Positions 7,839 through 12,650 of a stretch of DNA of 12,650 bases are shown here, one piece after another. The DNA comes from an uncultured Balneolaceae bacterium. GTDB taxonomy: Bacteria > Bacteroidota > Rhodothermia > Balneolales > Balneolaceae. Position numbers and translations under genes: made by a program. The stretch is taken from positions 1 to 12,650 of the forward strand of contig CALKWT010000090.1 in assembly GCA_938003885.1 (NCBI GenBank). The letters run 5' to 3'. The number at the start of each line of letters is the position of its first letter. Positions within the stretch are counted from its first letter, which is position 1. The notes beneath the pieces were generated by a model, which saw only the letters and a program-made list of their open reading frames with translations, was not told the DNA's origin and searched no databases.

Positions 7839-8300
7839 ATGGTACAATTTTTCCGAATCAATGTGGGTTACAGAGCCCGTGAGCGCAGCCTGCTCAATAC
7901 TATTCTTGCGATTGCAACCGGTATCCTCACCATCATCTATCCAAACTTACTCTACCTGATTGTGGCAGGGTACCTGCTTATTTTGGGGATTATGATGGTC
8001 TATTTTAAAATGCCTCCGCTTCTTGCGGCTTTTCCGGTCGTTGCGGGAATATTGATTTTTCTACTTCCTGAGCTTATCCCTTATACCTTTGCCGCATTTC
8101 TCGGATTTTTCGGATTCATCCTCATTCTCGGGTTTCAGTTTGCGATTGCAGGTGTTCTAACCCTGATTATTGCCATACTCACTCTAATGAACCCTGACTG
8201 GATAGCCTATATGATTGCTCTTTTCTTATTGATGTATGGTGTTTCTGAGCTAATCCGGTATATACAGGAGAGAAATCGCGGAGACCAAATCGTTTATTAG
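7839..8300 (+). CDS. DUF308/DUF3096-like membrane protein made of three tandem repeats
   Basis: This is a 153-residue, very hydrophobic protein with about six membrane helices, a basic N-terminus (RINVGYRARER) and a polar C-terminal tail. It is built of three units with an exact 42-residue period. G28-I-L, G70-I-L and A112-I-L begin them; P35, P77 and P119 are each followed by N, E or D; A43, A85 and A127, then Y45, F87 and F129, then G50, G92 and G134 fall at the same offsets. Each unit is a helix-turn-helix hairpin with the proline turn between helices. This matches the short membrane repeat of the DUF308 (HdeD-like) and DUF3096 families, whose biochemical role is unknown; HdeD itself is linked to acid resistance in E. 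coli. Start ATG 7839 has an A-rich leader only. It sits 30 bp after the peptidase gene. Confidence 0.72.
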   Translation: MVQFFRINVGYRARERSLLNTILAIATGILTIIYPNLLYLIVAGYLLILGIMMVYFKMPPLLAAFPVVAGILIFLLPELIPYTFAAFLGFFGFILILGFQFAIAGVLTLIIAILTLMNPDWIAYMIALFLLMYGVSELIRYIQERNRGDQIVY

Positions 8301-8397
8301 AGGTTTCAATTCCGGGCGCGTGGGAGGCACCTGGCAACTCCACTGAACAGAGATTAAAATTGTCACATATTCAAAATAATGTGTATTGTTAACGCAA

Positions 8398-8427
8398 TTG
8401 ACGTGGTTATCAGCCATTCAGTATGAT
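8398..8427 (+). promoter_or_regulatory. Sigma70-type promoter of the Crp/Fnr-family gene
   Basis: TTGACG (8398-8403, 5 of 6 to consensus) and TATGAT (8422-8427, 5 of 6) are 18 bp apart. The start site would be near 8434, 39 nt before the ATG at 8473. Upstream, CACAT and ATGTG half-sites at 8364-8368 and 8379-8383 are centred about 60 bp before that start, a position used by class I activators, but this dyad is weak. Confidence 0.5.
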
Positions 8428-8472
8428 AGTATGAAAGCCCACAATCCTGACTCTGAGTAGATCCTTAAAGCT

Positions 8473-9060
8473 ATGTTTGAACAGTTATATAAGAGTATTC
8501 ACGCTCATGTTACCCTGACCCCGGAAGAGTGGGAGTTTTGCAAAACGAAATTTATTCCGAAGAGACTCAGGAGACGACAGTATCTGCTCCAGCAGGGGGA
8601 TGTTTGCAGAAAACTAGCTTTTATTGAGAAAGGTGCACTGGTTGCTTACACGATTGATGATAAAGGTACCCAAAAAGTTATTCAGTTCGGTTTTGAGGGT
8701 TGGTGGATTGCAGATCTTTACAGTTTCCTCACAAACGAGCCTTCTGCACTGAACATTGAGGCACTGGAAGACAGTGAGCTTCTTCTGATCGATAAGGTTG
8801 AGCATGAGGAGCTGATGGAGCAAGTACATGCCATAGGTAACTACCATCGCATTTTATTTCAGAATGCCTTTATTGCTCTTCAGAGAAGAGTGGGCAATAC
8901 GATTGGAACAACTGCCGGGGAGAAGTACAATACGCTGGTCGAAGAATTTCCAGCGAGTTTCTTTAACCGGATTCCCCAACACCTGATCGCTTCCTATTTG
9001 GGTGTAACCCCCGAGACGTTGAGTCGCGTCCGCAATCAGCGAGCTTCCCAGAGGGATTGA
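8473..9060 (+). CDS. Crp/Fnr-family transcriptional regulator
   Basis: This is a 195-residue DNA-binding regulator. An N-terminal cyclic-nucleotide-type beta roll (about residues 25-115) contains RRRQYLLQQGDVCRKLAFIEKGAL. A dimer helix follows (about 117-150), then a C-terminal winged helix with the helix-turn-helix RIPQHLIASYLGVTPETLSRVR (166-187). The roll lacks the cAMP-binding pattern GE..(A/S)...R..AT: the matching stretch reads FGFEGWWIADLYSFL, so cAMP is unlikely to be the ligand. There is no FNR-type N-terminal cysteine cluster (only C23 and C45), so direct [4Fe-4S] oxygen sensing is also unlikely. This short subtype is common in Bacteroidota, often beside redox or stress genes, and its ligands are mostly unknown. 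It has its own promoter, and a perfect FNR-type box overlaps its stop codon. The next gene begins 88 bp downstream. Confidence 0.9.
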   Translation: MFEQLYKSIHAHVTLTPEEWEFCKTKFIPKRLRRRQYLLQQGDVCRKLAFIEKGALVAYTIDDKGTQKVIQFGFEGWWIADLYSFLTNEPSALNIEALEDSELLLIDKVEHEELMEQVHAIGNYHRILFQNAFIALQRRVGNTIGTTAGEKYNTLVEEFPASFFNRIPQHLIASYLGVTPETLSRVRNQRASQRD

Positions 9061-9070
9061 TAAATATCAA
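9057..9070. promoter_or_regulatory. Perfect FNR-type box TTGAT-N4-ATCAA
   Basis: TTGATAAATATCAA is a perfect dyad equal to the E. coli FNR consensus. It overlaps the TGA stop (9058-9060) of the Crp/Fnr-family gene and lies about 85 bp before the ATG of the next gene. That the adjacent regulator, or a paralogue, binds it to control 9149 onward is an inference. Confidence 0.6.
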
Positions 9071-9079
9071 CTCTTTTTC

Positions 9080-9093
9080 TTGCCCGATATCAA
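9080..9093. promoter_or_regulatory. Degenerate second FNR-type box
   Basis: TTGCC-CGAT-ATCAA keeps one perfect half-site and 3 of 5 positions of the other. It lies 23 bp downstream of the perfect box, about two helix turns, so it could be a weaker second site. Taken alone it would not be significant. Confidence 0.25.
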
Positions 9094-9115
9094 TGGATAG
9101 GCGGTGAGTTCCCTG

Positions 9116-9149
9116 TAAGTTTGTAGTGCATTAAAAAAAGAAAGCACTA
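9116..9149 (+). promoter_or_regulatory. TAnnTTTG-like promoter element and leader hairpin of the 9149 gene
   Basis: TAAGTTTG at 9116-9123 equals the Bacteroidota -7 consensus TAnnTTTG, but no matching -33 element is present. It is followed by TAGTGC (9124-9129) paired with GCACTA (9144-9149) around an A-rich 14-nt loop, so the A of the start codon closes the stem. If the start site is just after the -7 element, only part of the stem would be transcribed. Confidence 0.3.
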
Positions 9150-9673
9150 TGATATATACAAAACAAACAATCGCTGTCATTGGTGCCAGGAATAACTTTG
9201 GAAATACCCTGGTCAGCCGGTTGTGTGAAGGAAACTACAGGATTGTCATGTTTGATGAGAATCTTGATAAGGCCACTTCGCTCAGAGACTCAATATGCGG
9301 CCATAACAAGAAGGCGGATATCGATATTTCAGATTGTGAGCATACCGCCAGTTGGGAAGCAGATATTATTCTTGTGGCTGCCGAGGATCATGAGATGAGG
9401 GATATAGCAGAAAAAATAGTGACAGTTGCGACTCAGAAAATAGTCGCCATCCTCTCCGGTGAAGGAACTGAACTGATCCTTAACGAAGTGGAGGAGCTAT
9501 TTCCTTATTCAAAAGTTTCTATCCTGTTCCCCGGTAAAAAGAAGGAGGTCGCTCTTTTCTCGAGAGACAAACGCTCAGTTGAGACACTAAAAGACCTGCT
9601 TCATGAGAATGGGTATAATCCGGTTATCCAGCAGAGAGAAATGACAGAGCAGGAGAGAAAGAAACGTAACTGA
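9149..9673 (+). CDS. Rossmann-fold NAD(P)-binding-like protein with a degenerate glycine motif
   Basis: The 174-residue protein starts like the N-terminal dinucleotide-binding domain of F420-dependent NADP reductase and 3-hydroxyacid or 6-phosphogluconate dehydrogenases: TIAVIGARNNFGNTLVSRL (7-25). A beta strand ending in an acidic residue follows (VMFDEN, 33-38), then ADIILVAAEDHEM (71-83), a helix, KIVAILSGEGTE (97-108) and VSILFPG (123-129). The canonical GxGxxG pattern reads G12-A-R-N-N-F-G18, so the middle glycine is replaced by Asn. There is no second, catalytic helical domain, and the tail is highly charged (REMTEQERKKRN). It may bind a nucleotide without catalysis, or be a sensor or partner protein. 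Substrate is unknown. It lies between the Crp/Fnr-family gene (88 bp) and yceI (68 bp), and an FNR-type box sits upstream. Confidence 0.6.
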   Translation: MIYTKQTIAVIGARNNFGNTLVSRLCEGNYRIVMFDENLDKATSLRDSICGHNKKADIDISDCEHTASWEADIILVAAEDHEMRDIAEKIVTVATQKIVAILSGEGTELILNEVEELFPYSKVSILFPGKKKEVALFSRDKRSVETLKDLLHENGYNPVIQQREMTEQERKKRN

Positions 9674-9741
9674 TTTAAAAATATATCAATTATACGCATA
9701 CTAGTAACCAACCTTTAATACAAACTAAAACAAACAGCACT

Positions 9742-10317
9742 ATGAGAAAGTTAACAGCTCTGCTTGCGGTTCTTTTTATTCCGCTATCAGTATTCGCACA
9801 AGATACATGGACACATGATCCATTCCACTCAAAATTGGGCTTCACAGTCACGCACCTTGGAATTGCGGATGTCCCTGGACACTTTGAGGATTATTGTGTG
9901 ACCATAACCGCATCCGAGGAGGATTTCAGTGATGCTCAAGTTGAACTGACGGTTCAGACAGCATCGGTAAATACTCGGGTTTCAGATCGGGATGCACACC
10001 TCCGCAGCAGTGATTTTTTCCATGTGGATGAATACCCGGAAATGACATTCAGCAGTAACTCCATTCGCAAAATTGATGATGGAGTGTACGAACTGACAGG
10101 AGATTTAACTCTTCTGGAGACCACGAAAGAAGTGACAGTTACATTGGTACACAGAGGCACCATCGCAAACCCGATGGCCGACGGTGCACCTGTTGCAGGT
10201 ATACAGATTACAGCAACGATAGACCGCAGTGATTTTAACCTTGGAAACGGATTTCCACCGCCAATGATCAGTAATGAGGTGCGGATCAAGGCCGACGGTG
10301 AGTTCGCTATTCAGTAA
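9742..10317 (+). CDS. Secreted YceI-family lipid-binding protein
   Basis: YceI proteins are small lipocalin-like beta barrels in the periplasm that bind isoprenoid or other amphiphilic lipids. The 191 residues begin with a clear Sec signal peptide (MRKLTALLAVLFIPLSVFA, likely cut after A19). The mature protein starts QDTWTHDPFHSKLGFTVTHL, the usual opening WxxDPxHSxxxFxVxHLG. Further family marks are SVNTRVSDRDAHLRSSDFF and the following YPEMTFSS, LTGDLTLLETTKEVTV, and the C-terminal DRSDFNLG with ISNEVRIKADGEF. Length is normal and no part is missing. ATG 9742 has only an A-rich leader ending AGCACT, the same six bases that precede the ATG at 9149. Transcription ends at the strong terminator 26 bp downstream. 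A link to respiration or quinone handling is possible given DoxX nearby, but is inference. Confidence 0.93.
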   Translation: MRKLTALLAVLFIPLSVFAQDTWTHDPFHSKLGFTVTHLGIADVPGHFEDYCVTITASEEDFSDAQVELTVQTASVNTRVSDRDAHLRSSDFFHVDEYPEMTFSSNSIRKIDDGVYELTGDLTLLETTKEVTVTLVHRGTIANPMADGAPVAGIQITATIDRSDFNLGNGFPPPMISNEVRIKADGEFAIQ

Positions 10318-10342
10318 GAGAGCCCGTTGGGCGTAACAACAG

Positions 10343-10392
10343 AAGCAGCTGCCTCTCAATAAGTTAAAATGAAGAAGGCAGCTGCTTTTTTT
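10343..10392 (+). terminator. Intrinsic terminator after yceI
   Basis: AAGCAGCTGCCT (10343-10354) pairs perfectly with AGGCAGCTGCTT (10376-10387), and a run of seven T follows (10386-10392). It ends the yceI transcript and separates it from the doxX operon. The next 135 bp, up to doxX, hold nothing else I can name. Confidence 0.9.
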
Positions 10393-10527
10393 AAAATCAT
10401 CTCTTCTGATTGGAGACTCGATTTGGCCATACTCCCATCCGATTTAGCAGATATCCAGCCACTGTTCCTAGAATAACGAGAGGTTGCTGGCCTTTAAAAC
10501 ATTATCATAATTTAAAATAGAGTAATT

Positions 10528-10953
10528 TTGAGTAAGAATATAAATCGTCATAAAAAAATGGCGTACGCACTGTTGCGGATTACCATCGGAGTGATTTTCC
10601 TTACGTTCGGAGCCACCAAATTAATTGTTACAGGATTAGATAACTTTGCAGGGTATATGGCTGTCCAGTTTGAAGGGTTGATACCCGCAGTTCTGCTGAC
10701 GCCGTTCTCCTATCTTCTTCCATTTCTGGAGATCATCCTGGGACTGTTTTTGATCGTAGGGTTCATGAGCTTCTGGACCATGACTGCTACGGGCGCTCTG
10801 ATTGCTGTACTCGTCTTCGGGACGATTATGGATTCAAATCCTGCAACAGTTGCAAACAACATGTTGTATGGTATTGTTATATCATTTTTGATATGGAACT
10901 TAAAAATAAATACCTGGAGTATTGACTATAAATTAGGGAGAACCTATGAGTAA
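10528..10953 (+). CDS. DoxX-family membrane protein
   Basis: This is a four-helix membrane protein of the DoxX family. The conserved opening LLRITIGVIFLTFGATKL is at residues 16-32; helices span about 13-32, 50-75 (with LLPFLEIILGLFLIVGF), 83-100 and 112-126, followed by a polar tail. DoxX proteins are known as subunits or partners of terminal oxidases and, in mycobacteria, of a membrane oxidoreductase complex that links thiol stress to detoxification. The start is uncertain: TTG 10528 gives MSKNINRHKKMAYALLRI, while ATG 10558 gives MAYALLRI. The bases TAATTTTG covering the TTG also fit a Bacteroidota -7 element, which would favour the ATG. The stop codon overlaps the next gene by 8 nt, so this protein and the FrnE-like oxidoreductase are probably translated together. 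Confidence 0.88.
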   Translation: MSKNINRHKKMAYALLRITIGVIFLTFGATKLIVTGLDNFAGYMAVQFEGLIPAVLLTPFSYLLPFLEIILGLFLIVGFMSFWTMTATGALIAVLVFGTIMDSNPATVANNMLYGIVISFLIWNLKINTWSIDYKLGRTYE

Positions 10954-11683
10954 GATCGAAATGATAAATCTGGAAAAAAAGGATGCCAAAATAGAAGTTG
11001 ACATCTGGTCCGACATTGTATGCCCGTTCTGTTATATCGGCAAACGTAACTTTGAGAATGCACTTAAGGAAAAAGGACTGGAAGGAAAAGTAAATGTTCG
11101 CTGGCGCAGTTTTGAGCTTGCACCGGATGCTGTTACCAAGCCCGACGGGGATGTTTATAAAGACCTGGCTGCCCGAAAAGGGTGGAGTATTGAGAATACT
11201 AAACAGATGCATAAACAGGTGACACAACGAGCCGCAGAGGCAGGGCTCACGTACAACTTCGACATTGCTGTGCCTGCAAACAGCAGGAATGCCCACAGGC
11301 TTCTCCATCTGGCAGCGAAACATAATGTGCAGAACGAAGTGAAAGAGTCACTGTTTAAAGCCTACTTTACAGAAGGTAAAAATATTGATGATGAGCAGGT
11401 TCTGACTGCAATAGGCCGGGAGGCCGGTTTGGCAGAAGCAGATATAAAAGAAACTTTGCATAAGCAGTTGTATGAATCAGAAATCGATGCCGATATTCGT
11501 GAGGCGTCAGGAATAGGGGTTCAGGGCGTGCCTTTTTTTGTGTTTAACCGAAAATATGGTGTTTCAGGTGCACAGCCTGTTCAGGCATTTGCAGAGGCCG
11601 TTGAGAAAGTGGCAGATGAGATGGGTATTACAGCGGATGAGGCGAACTCCGCATTTTGTTCAACAGATGGAGAGTGCTCCTGA
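10946..11683 (+). CDS. FrnE-like DsbA-family thiol-disulfide oxidoreductase
   Basis: The 245-residue protein is a thioredoxin fold with the long helical insert of the DsbA/FrnE family. The active site is C26-P-F-C29 in WSDIVCPFCYIGKRNF, and the cis-proline loop is GVQGVPFFVFN (P196). The middle (about 60-185) is the helical domain, including PANSRNAHRLLHLA. No signal peptide is present, so it is cytosolic, like FrnE of Deinococcus and unlike periplasmic DsbA. A second cysteine pair lies at the extreme C-terminus, C238-STDGE-C244 (CX5C), which may act as a resolving or regulatory pair. The ATG is preceded by AGGGAG at 10935-10940, one of the few real Shine-Dalgarno sites here, and overlaps the end of doxX. 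The VOC gene follows after 15 bp. A role in thiol or oxidative stress is likely; the substrate is unknown. Confidence 0.92.
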   Translation: MSKIEMINLEKKDAKIEVDIWSDIVCPFCYIGKRNFENALKEKGLEGKVNVRWRSFELAPDAVTKPDGDVYKDLAARKGWSIENTKQMHKQVTQRAAEAGLTYNFDIAVPANSRNAHRLLHLAAKHNVQNEVKESLFKAYFTEGKNIDDEQVLTAIGREAGLAEADIKETLHKQLYESEIDADIREASGIGVQGVPFFVFNRKYGVSGAQPVQAFAEAVEKVADEMGITADEANSAFCSTDGECS

Positions 11684-11698
11684 TAATTATTTTTTGAT

Positions 11699-12202
11699 AT
11701 GATCGACGAAACGAAAACCTACAGAGCACCCGACGGTACCGGAATCGGTCATGTCCATCTAAAAGTGGCCGATCTGGAGAGGGCACTGACTTTCTACCGG
11801 GATCTGTTGGGGTTTGAAGTTACCACCATGTACGGCAGCCAGGCAGCTTTTTTGTCGGCAGGCGGATATCATCACCATATCGGCCTCAACACCTGGCACA
11901 GCAAGAATAGGGAACCGGCGCCTAAACACGCTCCGGGGCTTTATCATACGGCCTTCCTCTACCCTGAACGGAAAGATCTGGCCAGAATATTAAAGAGGAT
12001 AGTGGAATCGGGATATCCGATTACCGGAGCCAGCGATCATGGGGTCTCTGAGGCTCTCTATCTGAACGATCCCGACGGGAATGGAGTAGAACTCTACAGA
12101 GACAGGCCGCGAGAGGAGTGGCAGTACAGGGAAGATGGGTCGGTGGTAATGGTCACTGAACCTCTGGATCTGGAGGATCTTCTTAAGGAACTGAATCGAT
12201 AG
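11699..12202 (+). CDS. VOC-superfamily metalloenzyme (glyoxalase / extradiol dioxygenase type)
   Basis: This is a 167-residue vicinal-oxygen-chelate protein with two beta-alpha-beta-beta-beta modules. Module 1 opens with GIGHVHLKVADLERALTFYR and includes LLGFEVTT; module 2 contains GLYHTAFLYPERKDLARIL and ends NDPDGNGVELYRD. The likely metal ligands by position are H18, H83 and E131, the His-His-Glu set of this superfamily. A His-rich stretch, GGYHHHIGLNTW (55-66), is typical of the CatE-like subgroup. The sequence resembles single-chain dioxygenase-like proteins more than classical glyoxalase I. The reaction cannot be fixed from sequence; detoxification of a quinone, catechol or aldehyde would fit the neighbours but is inference. 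It is the third gene of the doxX operon, with no Shine-Dalgarno sequence, and lies 31 bp before the MATE gene. Confidence 0.85.
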   Translation: MIDETKTYRAPDGTGIGHVHLKVADLERALTFYRDLLGFEVTTMYGSQAAFLSAGGYHHHIGLNTWHSKNREPAPKHAPGLYHTAFLYPERKDLARILKRIVESGYPITGASDHGVSEALYLNDPDGNGVELYRDRPREEWQYREDGSVVMVTEPLDLEDLLKELNR

Positions 12203-12233
12203 TCTGTCGGGTTTGGTATGAAGTTGAACTGGA

Positions 12234-12650
12234 ATGCATTATAACAAAAAGAGACTTCCGAAATCGACAGCCACCGAAGGTAGTATTCTGAAGTCTCTGT
12301 TTTCGGTCTCTTTTCCGATTATTCTGGCCAATATACTTCAGACGATGTATCAACTGATTGATACATTTTGGCTAGGCAGGCTGGGAGCAAATGCAGTAGC
12401 AGCTGTCAGTATCAGTTTTCCGATTCTCTTTTTGGTTCTCTCCCTGGGTGGCGGGCTGACGCTGGCCGGAACCGTAATTGTGGCGCAATACAAAGGAGCA
12501 GCCCGGCAGGATCAGGTCAACTACAGCTCCTCTCAGGCGGTGATCGTTATCTGCTTACTGTCGGTTCTGCTAAGTATATTTAGTTATTTTATGGCCGAGC
12601 CATTGATGAAAATCATTGGTACCGGCTCTGAAATAATGGACGACGCTGTA
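12234..12650 (+). CDS. MATE-family efflux transporter (N-terminal 139 residues; runs off the right end)
   Basis: MATE proteins export drugs and cationic or toxic compounds using Na+ or H+ gradients. The frame stays open to the window end with 139 codons. After a short basic start (MHYNKKRLPKSTATEGSI) comes the first helix with LFSVSFPIILANILQTMYQL, then IDTFWLGRLGANAVAAVSIS, a well known MATE motif. FLVLSLGGGLTLAGTVIVAQ and YKGAARQDQVNYSSSQAV follow, and about three of the usual twelve helices are present. ATG 12234 is the first in-frame start; the ATG at 12218 is in another frame and stops within nine codons. The gene lies 31 bp after the VOC gene on the same strand, so it is probably the fourth member of that operon. 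Confidence 0.92.
   Translation, partial: MHYNKKRLPKSTATEGSILKSLFSVSFPIILANILQTMYQLIDTFWLGRLGANAVAAVSISFPILFLVLSLGGGLTLAGTVIVAQYKGAARQDQVNYSSSQAVIVICLLSVLLSIFSYFMAEPLMKIIGTGSEIMDDAV

Noticed and set aside
8301..8345. Possible terminator after the repeat membrane protein
   Set aside because: Only short imperfect pairings and no T run were found.
8364..8383. CRP-like dyad upstream of the Crp/Fnr-family promoter
   Set aside because: Only five-base half-sites with a 10-bp gap, unlike TGTGA-N6-TCACA; its position near -60 is suggestive but too weak to list as a site.

Overview
The window looks like ordinary chromosome from a member of the Bacteroidota / Rhodothermota / Balneolota group; a Balneolota-like marine or halophilic bacterium is my best guess. 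This rests on protein style: a YidC starting MDRNTVIGLLLI with a large periplasmic domain, a SecA with extra helical inserts in its first motor domain, a short stand-alone HsdR-N nuclease, and A-rich leaders that mostly lack a Shine-Dalgarno sequence. No rRNA, tRNA, transposase, phage gene or CRISPR array was seen.

Layout. Positions 1-2130 hold the first 710 codons of secA on the minus strand; its 3' end lies outside the window. A 783-bp gap (2131-2913) separates it from a divergent rpmH-rnpA-yidC operon (2914-5376). The gap carries a strong sigma70-type secA promoter lying inside a 31-bp dyad, and a GC-rich hairpin-forming patch. Next come an orphan PD-(D/E)xK nuclease-like gene (5492-6391), an M24B aminopeptidase P (6459-7808) and a small membrane protein built of three 42-residue repeats (7839-8300).

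The second half (8473-12202) is a run of redox and stress-type genes: a Crp/Fnr-family regulator, a degenerate Rossmann protein, a secreted YceI lipid-binding protein closed by a clear intrinsic terminator, then a compact operon of DoxX, a FrnE-like DsbA-family oxidoreductase, a VOC-family metalloenzyme and the start of a MATE efflux pump that runs off the right end.

The genes at 1-5376 serve protein export and membrane insertion (SecA, YidC) together with ribosome and RNase P assembly (L34, RnpA). The 8473-12202 block has the look of a locally regulated envelope and thiol stress module. Its best regulatory clue is a perfect FNR-type box, TTGAT-N4-ATCAA, at 9057-9070, overlapping the stop codon of the regulator and facing the next gene. 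No clearly new multi-gene system is demonstrated; this module and its box are the best lead.
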